From: Diphasiastrum complanatum
Taxonomy: Eukaryota; Streptophyta; Lycopodiopsida; Lycopodiales; Lycopodiaceae
DNA length: 64,000 bases
NCBI GenBank assembly: GCA_029204225.1
Contig: MU831859.1
Span: 1-64,000, forward strand
Reading direction: 5' to 3'
The notes beneath the pieces are model-generated. The model was not told the origin of the DNA and made no database searches. It was given only the letters and a program-made list of their open reading frames with translations. This document shows, one piece after another, positions 12,001 through 23,261 of the stretch. Position 1 is the stretch's first letter, and each line of letters opens with the position of its first letter. The translations under genes were made by a program, and so were the position numbers.

Positions 12001-15000
12001 TATGTGCTGTAAACTCATAGACGGCACCGCATCAGCAATGTTGTGGACAGCTGCCCAATGAGAAGGATGCCCTGATACAGTTGCAGCACATTCACTAAGA
12101 TAACTACGGCAGATGTGAAACATACTGATTACACATGTAACTCTGAACCTGTAATTAACTTCGATGTTACAGAGAGATGCATAGTCGCAACATTCACTAT
12201 CATTAAAAAAAAATTTAATTTCCAGAAAGAAAGCGAAGGCCAAAAAAATCAAGAAGAGGGCAAAGCAATAGCTATCAACTGAAAAAAGCATTATAGTATG
12301 AACAAAGAATTGGCAAGCCATAAAGGCTAATACTGCATCTTAGAAGCCAAAATCAATGACCAATGCAACTATAACTGTTCAAACATTCTTGAACTTCTTT
12401 CCATACCTCGCACATCAAACCACATACAGGATAACCAACCAACAAAGCGTTATCGGAAGCATAGATTCTATCAACCTTTGGAATTCCGCCTTGTCTCGTT
12501 TACTCTGATGTTGGGCCCAGTCTTAGTGTGGAAAGGTCTACCACCACTATCACAAGCCAGAGCTAAGAGATGGAGTGAGAATGAGAAAGCAAATCGACTC
12601 CAATAATGCATTTCATCTCTGGTAGAAAAAAATGTTAGGGCCATTGAAATAACCTTAAGCACGTCTGAAAAACACCTACCAGGACGTGAAGTGACTGAGA
12701 ATTGAAATCGAAAATGGGGTCTAACACCAGTATATATCAATGTCATATCTAGGATGGTACCCGACCTAACAAAGGAGATATGTAATTTTAACCCTATGGA
12801 GTCCAACCACAAAATCTTAGACCATCAAGTTCATCATGCATAGCATGGACCAAATGCTGCAACATTTGTATTCACTTGCTCAGTGTCCAAGTGTAGGTGC
12901 AGTTCATGAACAAACATATGTCTACATCAGCTTTCATACATTTGTGCAACCAACGTACTCAGTAGCTATCAATTTAGTCACAAAGTCTAACACTGGTACA
13001 GAATACAATTCATAAGCAAAGAAACACCATTCCAAGAAATGATAATTTCTTTTCTAGAGCAAGATATGTGAATCTACGCTAGACTTGTCACTTTTAACTA
13101 TCATGCCTTTAAACTAGTTGCTATTGTCAAGGGGCCCTATCCATTTTTTAGGGGGCTCTATTCATGCAATTGAAAAAGCTACTGAGAAATACGGCCAAGT
13201 TTAAGAAACCGTTGCAGAAGAAGCAGGCATGATAAGCCAATTGTTGTGAGGACATTCTCTAAATGGTTTCAAGACTAGGAAAGATGAACATGTAAAACTT
13301 ATAAACCCTCAAAGAATAAAGCTGCAGAGAGTGCAACAAGCTTTTATAGAAGAACTATGAAGAACCTGAAGGAGAGTGGCTAAGTGGTGAGTGAGCTTGC
13401 TGCCTTTGAGGCCGAATCTCCTCTTGCTCCAACTCCTGACTAAGCTGCTGCATAAGACTGCAAGTTTATTGAAAACAAGCATCAAGAGACAAATAGTTAA
13501 TATCTCAAAAGAGTCAATCCCACAAACTTGTCTAGAGACTGACTGGTAGTCAACAATTGTCATACCTTCTGCGAGCACCTCCAGGACGGCTTGGCTCTAA
13601 TTTGATGCGCTTTCCTGCGATGTCACTCCTGTTCAATGCCCAAAGGGCAGCCTCAGCAGCTCTCACATCATAGAACTCGATAAATTTATGGTGCCGCTTG
13701 TGAGGAGTCTCACGTATCTGACCAACCACACAGAGGGGAAAGCAAGCGATGAACATTCTACTGAATACAACCAGTCCATGTCACTCATAGATCAGCCAAG
13801 AGAATTTTAGAAGCCTATGCAGCAGACTCAACTCACCTCCTTTACTTCCCCATAAACGCCAAAAATCTGTCGAAGCTCCTCATTAGAAACAGAAGCATCC
13901 AGGTTAAAAACAACTAAAGTTCCTTGGTTGACATCTTTATCGGATGGATTATCCTGCAACAATGCAGGAGTCAAGATTTCACCTATCATGTGTTTCCTAA
14001 GACTATCCATGCTAAAGCTGTAAACAAGCTTAGCAATTTCATTAGTCACTGGTGAGCAACTAGTGAAATATTTCATTAGGCAAAAATGGTGAAAATAACT
14101 GGTGAAAATACCTTGGGGATGGAAAAATGAATGTCCAGTTTCCTCCGACGCAAAGGCTTGTTTTGAAGGGCGCGCATAGCACTTCGAGCTGCCCTTATGT
14201 CGTAATATGAAATCATTACAAAACCACGATGTTTACAAGCAGTGTACAACGTACGTATATCACCATATTGCTGCACACAGAGTCACAATAACCTGAATGA
14301 TTATCTAAGATTATCTTCATCAATCTTCGCACATCAATTTTTGTTCATTACACAATATATGTAGTCTTTAAAATACAATATACAGACCTCAAATAGATTA
14401 CGAAGCTCACTGTCTTCAACATTGCTATTTATATTCCTCACAAAAAGTGTCCTCGAAGGATGTTCCCCATACGGATGTTCTCCAGCCACAGATGTGGGTC
14501 CACTGTGCTGAATGGAGGGATATCCAGCCCAAATATCTATAGTTCTGTCACTGTTATAATATGGCCCAAGAGAAACTGGCACTTCACCCTCTAATTCCAT
14601 TCCACCTCCACTGCTGAAAAGATCAAACTCTTCTGTATCATCAATGATATGAGAGGGGAGCATAGAATCCAGTTCGTCTGTGACTCCAGCCAGAAGCTCG
14701 TCTTCATCATCTGGAAGAAGATTGCCAATAGCATGTGACTCAAACTCCTTGGAAAAGGGAAACACTTCATCTGCCTCAGCTTCCTCACTCAAATCCAGAA
14801 CTGCAGATGCAGCTGAATGGCCAACAGACTCCTCTGAATCTAGTATTTGCACTGCAAATTGCTCAGCATTTAGTTTGTTAGTTAGCCAGAACTAATTGAA
14901 GGTACCCTGATTAATTCCATAACATAAATCACCTAGCTCTTTAGTAACAGAAAAGTTATCCTCAAACGGATTCTTTTTAAAATTTGACATAACCGCATGT

Positions 15001-15682
15001 TCGAGTGAAATATTTTCTGGTTGAGAGTTTTGTTTTTCCTCGGTTCTTTGTGACGATAGTAAAGTAATCATCCATTTAGTTCAATCTTTTGATTTGTCCC
15101 CAATTTTCGATGTCTTAAACAATGTGGAAGGCACCGCTACATTTGTGAAATGAAAACTCTACGTGAACATATATCTACATCTGCAATGCTTTAATCCGAC
15201 TGCTCAGCAACACAAGTCAGGATCATAAAGAATGAGACAAAATATGGAAAGACGCTTCATGATTTAAGATTTTGTTTCTATAAGCACTTGAGATACATGT
15301 ACTAGCTAGGAAGAAGAAGATGATATATTTAACTCACACTTGCTGGAGAACAAATCTGGAAAGGAATTTGAGAAAGCACTTGAAAAACCATTCTCAGTGT
15401 AGTCCAATGAATTGTCCGAGCTTGCGGTGATACGTGCATGGGTGGACAGGGAAGAACTTTTTGGAATTCTGGGTTCAATTGTTGACAAGGAGTACGCGGA
15501 CAAATGGGACTTCTTGTCAACATCAGTGGCCCACTGATCATAATTTACTTCACCATTCCGTTGCCACTCTTTATTGAAGCCAGAAGCCGATCCATTTTGT
15601 GACAAGGTGGTTGAGCCAAGAGGATGCCTTGAAAAAAATGATGTGGCTGGTTCCATTTTCAACAGCCTTTCTGCTGAAAACC
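9076..15682 (-). CDS. AML: MEI2-like RNA-binding protein (AML/OML type), 12 exons visible
   Basis: A split gene for a three-RRM protein of the plant Mei2-like family, nucleo-cytoplasmic RNA-binding proteins linked to meiosis and growth control (known of the family). Exons on the minus strand: 15682-15338, 14851-14388, 14270-14112, 13953-13837, 13717-13566, 13457-13366, 12071-11643, 11525-10823, 10648-10564, 10299-10231, 9707-9528, 9264-9076. Every junction has GT/AG and the phases match, giving 2958 nt (985 residues) from the ATG at 15656. RRM1 spans about 239-314 (LFVRNI, HRGFVMISY), RRM2 325-396 (LVVFNL, HKFIEFY), and the C-terminal Mei2-type RRM3 801-905 (LMIKNIPNKY, NVGYAFINM, WEKFNSEK). 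The middle and ends are low-complexity and Ser-rich. The first listed exon opens at an acceptor (15683) in phase 1, so an upstream exon may supply a longer N-terminus. Acceptors of the 12071 and 11525 exons are the least certain. Subgroup not assigned. Confidence 0.93.
9528..10823 (-). other. Exons coding the Mei2-type C-terminal RRM3
   Basis: RRM3, the signature Mei2 domain, is spread over four exons: the end of 11525-10823 (RTTLMIKNIPNK), 10648-10564 (an 85-bp exon with HHRGSYDFIYLPIDFK), 10299-10231 (a 69-bp exon with NKCNVGYAFINMID) and 9707-9528 (GKKWEKFNSEKVASLAYG and the conserved CRPILFHTEGP tail). All four read without interruption, so the domain most characteristic of the family is intact. 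Confidence 0.92.
13566..14388 (-). other. Exons coding the paired RRM1-RRM2 of the MEI2-like protein
   Basis: RRM1 starts at the end of the 14851-14388 exon (SRTLFVRNINSNVEDSELR) and continues through the whole 14270-14112 exon, which ends at HFSIPK. RRM2 begins in the 13953-13837 exon (GTLVVFNLDASVSNEEL) and finishes in 13717-13566 with IKLEPSRPGGARR. Introns interrupt both RRMs directly after the first helix (after NLFE in RRM1 and after GEVKE in RRM2). The sequence is very close to the family pattern; one visible departure is a Trp in EAALWALNRS, where a basic residue is usual. Confidence 0.92.
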
Positions 15683-16767
15683 CTACACAAAACAACAGCA
15701 TTGACATGTAAGATCCAGTGAACCGTTGTCTACAGGATCAAACTGAAAGTCCATGCTGCTAAAGGTGGATTGCATCGGATAAAAAATCAAACCAACAAAC
15801 GATCCTCATTACCTAGTGACAGACACTTGTAATAAATCCGTATATGATGCTTTTACCAGGAATTGTTAGTACACTTCGTTAAACACCAAAGCTAAAGCAA
15901 TTAGTTCCAAAAATATGAGTTGGAAGATGAAACTGGGCATTAGCAATAAATGTACGATATTTCAGCCATATCCTTCTCAAGGAGACTTGAGAGAGAATTG
16001 AGAAACGCTTGGCTGAGATAGATGATCAGTCACAGAGACGAGGGGGTGAGATGTTGACTCAGTGGAGATGACGAGATTAGATTTTAACTCAGTACCAGGG
16101 GCAATGCGATGAATGGAAGACAATGACATGAGAGTAGTCAGCCTGCTGCTTCTACTTCTACTATAGGCCTAGTGCCTTTTGTCCAACTCGTATTTCCATA
16201 ACTAGGTTCAATTATCCTAGCGAGTCAAAAATGCATATGCTGCAGCTTATATATCTGGCCAACAGCTCATAACTCCTTGCATTTAGAGAAAGGGCTAACA
16301 GCTGCAAAACTCAAAGACAGCATGAAATTCTTTTCAAGAAGTTCAACAGGATTGAAGAGACACGTTATTTTGTTCTTCCTGACTGGTCTGAATGTTGAGA
16401 CAGAAGGCAATCGTATCTGTGGCAAGAGCTCCCAAAAACAGAACAGCAGCTTCACGCAGAAATCTGGAGGAAATGCATCTAAATAAACCTGCTATTTTCT
16501 GAAACACTATAAAATGGACCGCGTTATTTAGTAGTTCTACAATAAAACTTACATGTGGGTCAGAATAGAAGATAAATAGTTTAGGTCTAGCTTTTAAACT
16601 TTGATTTTGCGCTAAGCTTAAGAATACAACCTAGTTGCACAAATATGATGCATCATCCTAATGAAGTCAACGAAACATATTCAGGCTAAACTGCAGGGTG
16701 TATGGATAAAATCCCAAGCTAATCTTTTAACTTAGACTATGCTTCCATCAGCACCGGAAAACCAGGC

Positions 16768-16865
16768 ACAGAGTCCCTACTTTTTCAATATAGGCTTCAA
16801 TCTGCCGCCCCGAGTGACAGAGTCCCTTCTCTTTCAATACAGGCTTCAATCTGCCGCCACGAGTG
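16768..16865. repeat. Two 49-bp tandem copies inside the 5' intron
   Basis: The unit ACAGAGTCCCT...GAGTG is repeated with a period of 49 bp (starts at 16768 and 16817; a truncated third start ACAGTCC lies at 16866). The copies differ by only a few bases. Confidence 0.8.
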
Positions 16866-18698
16866 ACAGTCCATGGCACAGTTCTAGACAAGTTGGTGCA
16901 TGACGATAACTAATAATCTTGACTGTTTGAAAAACCGGTCTGACAGACGCAGATTCTCCATGCTAGCAGCACATGTTTATCTGAGAGGAAAGAGTAATCA
17001 TCATGGACAAGCATGAGAGAGAGGTACAGTTCTTCAATTGAACACGAGAAAATCCAAACCTAAAGTGCCTCTTGTCAGTAATTGCATGCAAGATAGTTGT
17101 ATAGAGACTTCTAAACAGGGGAAACTCCAAAATTTGACTGTTTTGTGGTTGGCAAATCATAAGAACAAGGAATCAAACAATACATCCTCTTGTAGGTGTG
17201 TCCCTCTAAGCAAATTGTTCCCAGAAGACTCTGACATAGAACCTCTCGATGTGTTTAGACTCCAAAGTAATCTTTGTGAAGCTCCTTCCCACACATAAAT
17301 CTGCCCGAAAAAGAGCTAGGATTCAAATATTCCCGTAGGAATAGAACAACCTTGTTCTTGAGACCCAACGAGTCTCACAAAATGATTTCTTGGAAAAAAT
17401 TCATATAAGCATGAGAGAGGTAGATTACAGAATCATTCAAATGAGCACCGTGAACAAGTGATAGATAATGAACGCATAATAGGAAGTTATGAAGCTCTGT
17501 CAGGAAGGTGAACTTCCTGCAACTATGTCCTGGAGGTCCATGTACGTCGGGACATAAAGTCAGTCTCAGCAGGTTAGATCAAGATAAAGGAATTGGGGAG
17601 CTCCAAAAGAAAAAATGAAATTCTTCGAAGCGACAACAATCTCTTTATGCTCCTGTTCCCATCTATTAAGTTCATGGGCTTTCGAGTAATAGCATCAGGT
17701 AAGAGCACCTGAGGAGCTCTTTTAATTCTGTTGATGGCACTTGAAGATCCAATTGGCTGGCTTGAAAAGCGAGCCAAAACGACTTCTAAGGAGGAATTGA
17801 AACACTTCCGTCCAGTGAACCGGAAGTCCCAAGTACGAGCAACTCAAGCTAAGCGGAAAATCTTTGATCAAATAAGTTGAGGGTTGTGATTAAAACTTGT
17901 GGATTTTACAAATCAGCGTTTTTGGCAAATTATTCAGGTTGCCTGGAAGAATGAGTTGCTTGGAAGACTCAAGTGAGACTAGAAAGTGGGCGTAGTAGCT
18001 ATGAGCTTATTTGCATAAACAGGATCTGACAATGTGAAAATTAAACACTTAATGATCCCAACACCTCGAACCTGCATCAATTGCGCCTCACAGCTGAATC
18101 AAAGAAACGGACATGCACAAGTGGCCAAAGCAATGCAAAGTATGTCTGCAAGGACGAACCTGCTGCTAATCAGCAAGTGCAATTCCCCAAAGCAGTGAAC
18201 TTCCACAAGCGAGCCATTACAGAGGCACTGACGGGGGGGGAGTAATCAACCAGACGTAGCGGGAAGAGAAGGCAGCTTACATGGTTCGACAGGTGCCAAT
18301 TTCAGAAACGGACATGGAAATCGATCACCATTGATGAGTACAGAGCACAGACGCTGAGATCCATCTCTTCCCTATCCTCACCCTCCTCTTTCCAGACCTC
18401 TACCAGGCGCTTTATACGTCGCTGGCTCACCGAACCAAGCACGAAAAGCTCAGCACACAGCGAAGCAAAGCAAAGCAGAGCGATCAAGGAAAAGCAGAAG
18501 AAGAATGCATCTGTGAATGATCAGCAGGGAGTGCGAAAGTCGAGATCCATGGCTAAAGGAGGGGCTATATCCTCAATTGCTTCTAAGATATGGGTTTTCC
18601 TCTTGCTTCCATCTCTGTCTCACCCTTTGGCGCTCTCTATCTGGTCTGTAAGTCGCTTGCTGCAGCAAGCAAGCACTCAGAGCAAGCAAAACTGGATC

Positions 18699-18700
<2 letters not shown>

Positions 18701-18736
<36 letters not shown>
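18701..18736. repeat. (GA)18 tract, CT-rich on the gene's sense strand
   Basis: An uninterrupted GA run on the plus strand becomes a CT run in the sense direction of the minus-strand MEI2-like gene. Downstream of the TATA-like box it would lie in the 5' leader, where CT-rich tracts are common in plant genes. Confidence 0.9.
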
Positions 18737-18739
<3 letters not shown>

Positions 18740-18825
18740 AGGAGGAGGAGGACAAGACGACGACGTGAAGGCGTTCGTATGTCACTGGCATAGGAAGATC
18801 TGAGCCTATTCACCGTTGGATCAAG

Positions 18826-18833
18826 CCTTATAA
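18826..18833 (-). promoter_or_regulatory. TATA-like box, probable MEI2-like gene promoter
   Basis: The minus strand reads CTTATAAGG here, about 90 bases upstream of the CT-rich leader and just downstream of a perfect G-box palindrome. Spacing and orientation fit a promoter for the minus-strand MEI2-like gene, but the transcription start is not determined. Confidence 0.4.
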
Positions 18834-18894
18834 GTTCAGATCTCGGCACGTATTTTCAAGCATCCATTACGATTTTGTCATCTGGCAGCTGTTT

Positions 18895-18904
18895 GCCACG
18901 TGGC
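18895..18904. promoter_or_regulatory. Perfect G-box palindrome GCCACGTGGC
   Basis: GCCACGTGGC is a ten-base palindrome with the CACGTG core bound by plant bZIP and bHLH factors, also matching the ABRE consensus. It sits about 65 bases upstream of the TATA-like box. Confidence 0.5.
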
Positions 18905-19074
18905 ATAGATTCAAGTAGTTGCGCGTTGAGTATCTCGTGTTGATAAGATCCTTCGAAGGCGGACGAAGATAACCAGGAGGAGGAGAACAAAAAGGATAAG
19001 GCACGGAAGGCCTCCTCGTAAAGCACTGGAGCTTAACCTCACGTTTTAATCAGTGCTCAACCACTTGGATGGTC

Positions 19075-19085
19075 GCCACGTGTCC
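19075..19085 (-). promoter_or_regulatory. ABRE-like element GGACACGTGGC
   Basis: In the sense direction of the MEI2-like gene this reads GGACACGTGGC, a close match to the strong ABRE form of the G-box. It is the second ACGT-core site within 200 bases; paired sites of this kind are typical of abscisic-acid-responsive promoters. The functional assignment is an inference. Confidence 0.45.
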
Positions 19086-20447
19086 AATTACCACACGGCG
19101 TACATCCAATGGACACTCTTTGAATTGTGCTGAGATCTAAACTCTTCACAAAGCAATCTGACGGTGGGGGCTTTAAACCTACCGTATTTTGTGGGACGGT
19201 TGACTCGTCCTTGAAAACCCACCCCCCCCCTTTCAAACACACACAAAAGCCAAAAAAAAAAAAAAAAAAAAGCCAAAAATAAATAAAAAATAATTTTTAA
19301 AACCCATTAAAACTCCAATTTGGTTTTTTTAGAAAAATAAATTATTAAATTAAAATCCCCCCCAAACCCCCCCCCCCCCCCCCCAAGATGGGAAGGTAAT
19401 GATATTTTTAACCTCCAAGGAAAAAATCTAATCTGGGATTAGTGCCTCCTTAATCTGGGATTAGTCGTCACTCAATCTTGGGATTGGATTTTCCCTAATC
19501 CTGGATTAATTTTACATAACCTGGGTTTAAGAATTGTAATATGCAATAGTGTTGGACGGATCATGTTACATCATGAACATCATGTCATAGGTGATATTTC
19601 GCCCCCCTATCACCTCTATTATATTTCCAATACTCTTAGAATACACTCTCTTTTTATGATTATTGTATAGATCTTTTGCTTTCTTATATCTCCAAACTAT
19701 AGTGTGGGATTTCATTGGTAGAGATGGTGACACAATGGGAGAATGTGGGACCTTGTTTTGGCTTTCTATACAAAATCGAGGAGAACATTTGGCTTCTATA
19801 TCCAATCTTTTTGTAGTGTGCTTTGTTCGTGGAACTTATAACCACACCAATCAAATGCAGTTGTTCAAAAAAGCCGACCTTAGTGAGAATGTTCTTCTTG
19901 AAGTTCGTTGCTTATTGATGCATAAGAATTCGCATAAGAATTCCACGTTCATTAAGAATGAAAAAAACAGGAACCTTTCTTAAAATGGTTTTTGGCAAAG
20001 CATTGGAAATTCACAAACTTTTATACAAGGTTTTATATATGAATGTTTAGGACTTCATTTTACCTTCTTCTTGTGCCTTGTGGAAATTGGTGGTGTCTCA
20101 TTATTAGTCCCCAACTACATAAGAAAATCATTTACAAAGAACTTCGGGTAGCAATTTGCAAGAATATCCAATTTTAGATGGTACTTTTTCCACCTTATCT
20201 AACCCACTAGTTGGGCTTATCTTCACCTAGTTTGGTATCATTTCCAAAGCTAAAACAATTACTACTGTACAAATTTCAATGAAGGCAGTAGTGAGTTCAC
20301 TTGAGGAATATTTTTTAATGATATCTTGCCATGTCATTGCCTCATCATGTTGGTATCAATAGCAATTGTGTGTTGTGCAAAGGGAGATAGTATTCAGCCC
20401 ATGACTTTGCATATCATTGAGGGATGAGCTTATATATCAACTCGACC
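19086..20447. other. Low-complexity and repeat-like intergenic DNA
   Basis: Contains an A run near 19252-19271, a C18 run at 19367-19384 and two copies of TAATCTGGGATTAGT (about 19429 and 19451) followed by looser variants up to 19510. The reading frames at 19566-19805 (minus) and 19663-19983 (plus) overlap each other and resemble no family I recognise. Confidence 0.6.
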
Positions 20448-20572
20448 TAGGGTGGAGACAAGGTCCCACCCGCATCCAACAGTGTAGGAACCAAAAAGTG
20501 ACATGATTGTGTATTTATTTTCATGGTGTATTCTACACCATTGGATGAGGGTGGGGCCATGCCTGCACCCTC
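20448..20572. repeat. Small foldback (MITE-like) inverted repeat
   Basis: The arm AGGGTGGAGACAAGGTCCCA...GTGTAG (20449-20487) is the imperfect reverse complement of CTACACCATTGGATGAGGGT...GCACCCTC (20533-20572). The two are separated by about 45 bases that themselves extend the pairing in part. No target duplication was identified. Confidence 0.65.
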
Positions 20573-21807
20573 AACCAAGGTCAGGAATACTCTCCTCCAT
20601 CATTGAGATGCAAAGCTTGTATTATGTTGATTGAAAATTAATCAACTAAAAAAGATGAGAGTGGAGCAGAAGGCAAAAGGCAGAAGGTAGAAAGTAGAAG
20701 GCGGCAGACTGGAGCTACGGAAGCTGTGAGAAAGAGCTCCATAGATCTATGTTTCCATTGTTCTCTGTTTTGCGAGGATTTGCTACTTGTTAGCTCCTTT
20801 AAGTTCTGAACGGTGTGAGCTCATTTTCTTATGCTTCTTCTTTTACTCTTTCCAAAACCTTGCTGATAGTAATGCCTCTTTTTTGGTGCTTTTTCTTTGC
20901 CTCTCCTCTAGCTATGTTTATGGTTGTGTTTTTAAACACACAGAGGGCTGTTTTATTGGGAGTTTCTGCTTTTTCCTCTACTTTGTGTTTTTTAACACAA
21001 GCTCTTCCTCAACTCCTACTACCTCTCGTTTGCCTTCTCGGCTCCTGGCTTGCCACTATTCCTAATGCAAATTGTGCCTTTGCTAGACTCTTTTACCTTT
21101 CTAATGGCTAGTCACTTTCATAAATGCAACATTCTCAAGCGCGATAAGGCAGCTCTTACTCCTCCTTTGAGCAGGTCCCTTCGCTCCCCCCCCCCCCCCA
21201 ATCTTGGCAGGCTGGATTATGTTCCTCCTTACATCAGTGCTTCCAAATTACATCCCGCTTAACCCTAGAGGTCTTCTTCCTCTTCCGTCAATTGTCAACC
21301 CTGCCCTTAGCTACTGAGAAGCCCTTAAAGATCATGATCTCAAAGCCCTTAATGCTTCGCAAGCTTCCTTTTTTGATACTTCGGTGGTCCTCTTCTTTGG
21401 TGCTCTTATCCATGATCTTTCTCTTGTCAAAGATGTTATCAATTAGTTCATTGTCCCACACTCCAAACACTTTACCAACTTCAATTCTATGGGAGCTAAC
21501 TATTTTCTTCTCTAGAGCAGATGTTTTTGAGATTCCCCTCACATTCTCTTTTAGATTCAAAAACTCCTTGGTTTCAACTTTCAAGTTCAGCAAGAACTTC
21601 AACTTACTTAATGTTGAATCTATTTCCCTACTGGTCCGCCTTTCTCTTCCTTTCTTTCCTACCAAGTTCAAATGTCTTCTCTACGGCCTCTTCTCTAGGA
21701 GAGGTTTTAGATATTGAGGACAACTTTAATTCTCAACTCTCGCCTCACGTTAAAGCTTGTATATTTTGGAACTTGATAGAGACTCTTCCTTCTCAGCTTC
21801 TCTAGTG
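20573..21807. other. Unclassified stretch with overlapping short reading frames
   Basis: Several frames of about 70-140 codons occur on both strands (for example 21292-21717 plus and 21288-21671 minus, which overlap). None carries a motif I recognise. A C14 run lies at 21186-21199. A pyrimidine-rich plus strand explains the long Ser/Leu/Phe frames without requiring a gene. Confidence 0.5.
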
Positions 21808-22229
21808 TATAAGGTTGTTAGTTACGCCACATCATTCCGGGCTTGGCCGGTAATGTAATTAATAATCTTATGAGGGCCCAAATACTCCAATTGGACCTAC
21901 AAAGCTTGTGCATGGTGACTGATGGCTTTTGTGCAAGAACAGGAGGTCAATTGCTTTTGATAGGATTGGAGGGATCCTAGAGGGAATATTTTCTATCATT
22001 TGGAGATTATATAACCTGGAGGAACTCGCCAATCTCCTCATTATATTTTCTGATTTCAGAAGCTAGGATCCCCTCCTCTCTTGCATTCAGTCATCTTGGC
22101 TTGGGGGTGAAGTGGTTAAGGCTTTGACTAGCCATTTCTTGTTGGTTGGGTGATTTTGCTCCACAAGTGTCCTTTTGGTTGCACCTAACAAGATTTGAGA
22201 ATATATTCACTTGGGGATCGTTATAAGGG
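21808..22229 (+). repeat. Diverged LTR relative of the chromovirus downstream
   Basis: The order of motifs matches the LTRs at 22767 and 26785: ACATCATTCCGG, TAATTAATAATC(T/A)TATGAGGGCCC, CTCCTCTCTTGC, a GGCTTGGGGGTG block, GGTTGGGTG and a final TCACTTGGGGATCG. It is strongly diverged, has no internal sequence attached, and is probably an old solo LTR or truncated copy of the same family. Confidence 0.7.
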
Positions 22230-22766
22230 AGGTCTTGAAGTACTAGTTGGTTAGAAAGCTCTTCTAAAGAACATATATAAACATCCCTCAGGACACCAAC
22301 CAAGATAGAGCTCCTAGAAGACCAAGGAAGAATGCGGTAGATGAAACCGTCCCAACCAGACCTAGATCCAATACTGATCTAGCCTCCGAGAAACCCAGGA
22401 AATAGGCAAATCACAAGGGAAGCACTTCACAGTCTGACATCGTAACGTCCGTAAGACTCTCTACGATCCTCATAGACACTGGTAAGGCTATATATAGAGC
22501 GTAGAGCCAACCCCGCCTAGCCATACATCGAATCCACATGGAAGCACTCTAACTGATCATGCCAATCTCCCATGCATGTCTACCGCATGTAGATATCCCT
22601 AACCCTTAATAGCCAAGACCCATGCAAACGCACAATGCATGTACACTCTATCCCATACTAAAATGCATCACACATGCTAATACCACATGCAGATGGTCAC
22701 CTGACCCCATGGTCCTACTCGACTATTATCCATGTTAGGTCTGGTCCCTATGTCCAAGGCACCCCC
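22230..22766. other. Unclassified flank of the chromovirus insertion
   Basis: No gene or known repeat recognised. Together with 27278-27430 this was one continuous locus before the chromovirus inserted at a run of C residues. Confidence 0.5.
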
Positions 22767-23248
22767 TGTTATGTCCATGTCTTGTACAAGGGAATTGGAA
22801 TTATTCCTGACGTGGATAGCCGGTCACTCCAGTTGTATGTGGTTATTAGTACGTTATTCCGGACGTGGTCGTATTAAATAATTAATAATCATATGAGGGC
22901 CCGGACCTATAATTGGACATAGGAGCACATGCATGGTGAAGACTGCTTTAATGCAAGAATAGGAGATCAATAGCTCAATTTAGGTTGCATGGGAATCCTA
23001 AAGGGAATCTTCTCTCTCTCTTGAGAAGAATAAGTCTAGTGGAAACTCGCCCATCCTCCTATTGTGAATTGTGATTCTTGAGCCAGTTCTTCCTCTCCTC
23101 TCTTGTGTTCTTCACTGTGGCTTGGGGGTGGATTGGTTAGGGTATTGACTAGCCTCTCCATATTGGTTGGGTGGTTCATGCTCCACAGGTGTTCTTTTGG
23201 TTTGCATGTGATTGGAATCATGTAGATCTTCACTTGGTGGTTCTTACA
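22767..23248 (+). repeat. Left LTR of the chromovirus element
   Basis: Starts TGTTATGTCC and ends GGTTCTTACA; flanked on the left by CCCCC and on the right by the primer-binding site. Confidence 0.92.
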
Positions 23249-23249
23249 G

Positions 23250-23261
23250 TGGTATCAGAGC
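23250..23261 (+). other. Primer-binding site, initiator-Met tRNA type
   Basis: TGGTATCAGAGC begins one base after the left LTR, complementary to the 3' end of plant initiator methionine tRNA. A leader of about 1.8 kb without a gene follows before gag. Confidence 0.88.

Larger units (their letters stand above)
15683..18800 (-). other. 5' intron(s) and leader of the MEI2-like gene; first coding exon unresolved
   Basis: No long reading frame lies here, but the first recognised exon begins with an acceptor in phase 1, so at least one upstream exon is expected. One candidate is 17541-17514: an ATG followed by MDLQDIVAG, then a weak donor GGAAGTTC leaving phase 1, which fits. A stop follows shortly if the donor is not used. 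The part around 18300-18700 (minus) is pyrimidine-rich and probably the transcribed leader. Confidence 0.4.

Noticed and set aside
12471-12812. Minus-strand 113-codon frame inside a MEI2-like intron
   Set aside because: It lies wholly between two well-fitted exons whose phases join directly, and has no similarity to the family.
16267-17777. Short minus-strand frames in the MEI2-like 5' intron as extra exons
   Set aside because: None resembles the N-terminus of the family apart from the tentative 17514-17541 piece.
20273-20290. ACTACTGTACAAATT as a possible partner for the CACTA terminus at 7552
   Set aside because: Lacks the CACTA start and the following bases do not match; it also lies on the far side of the gene.
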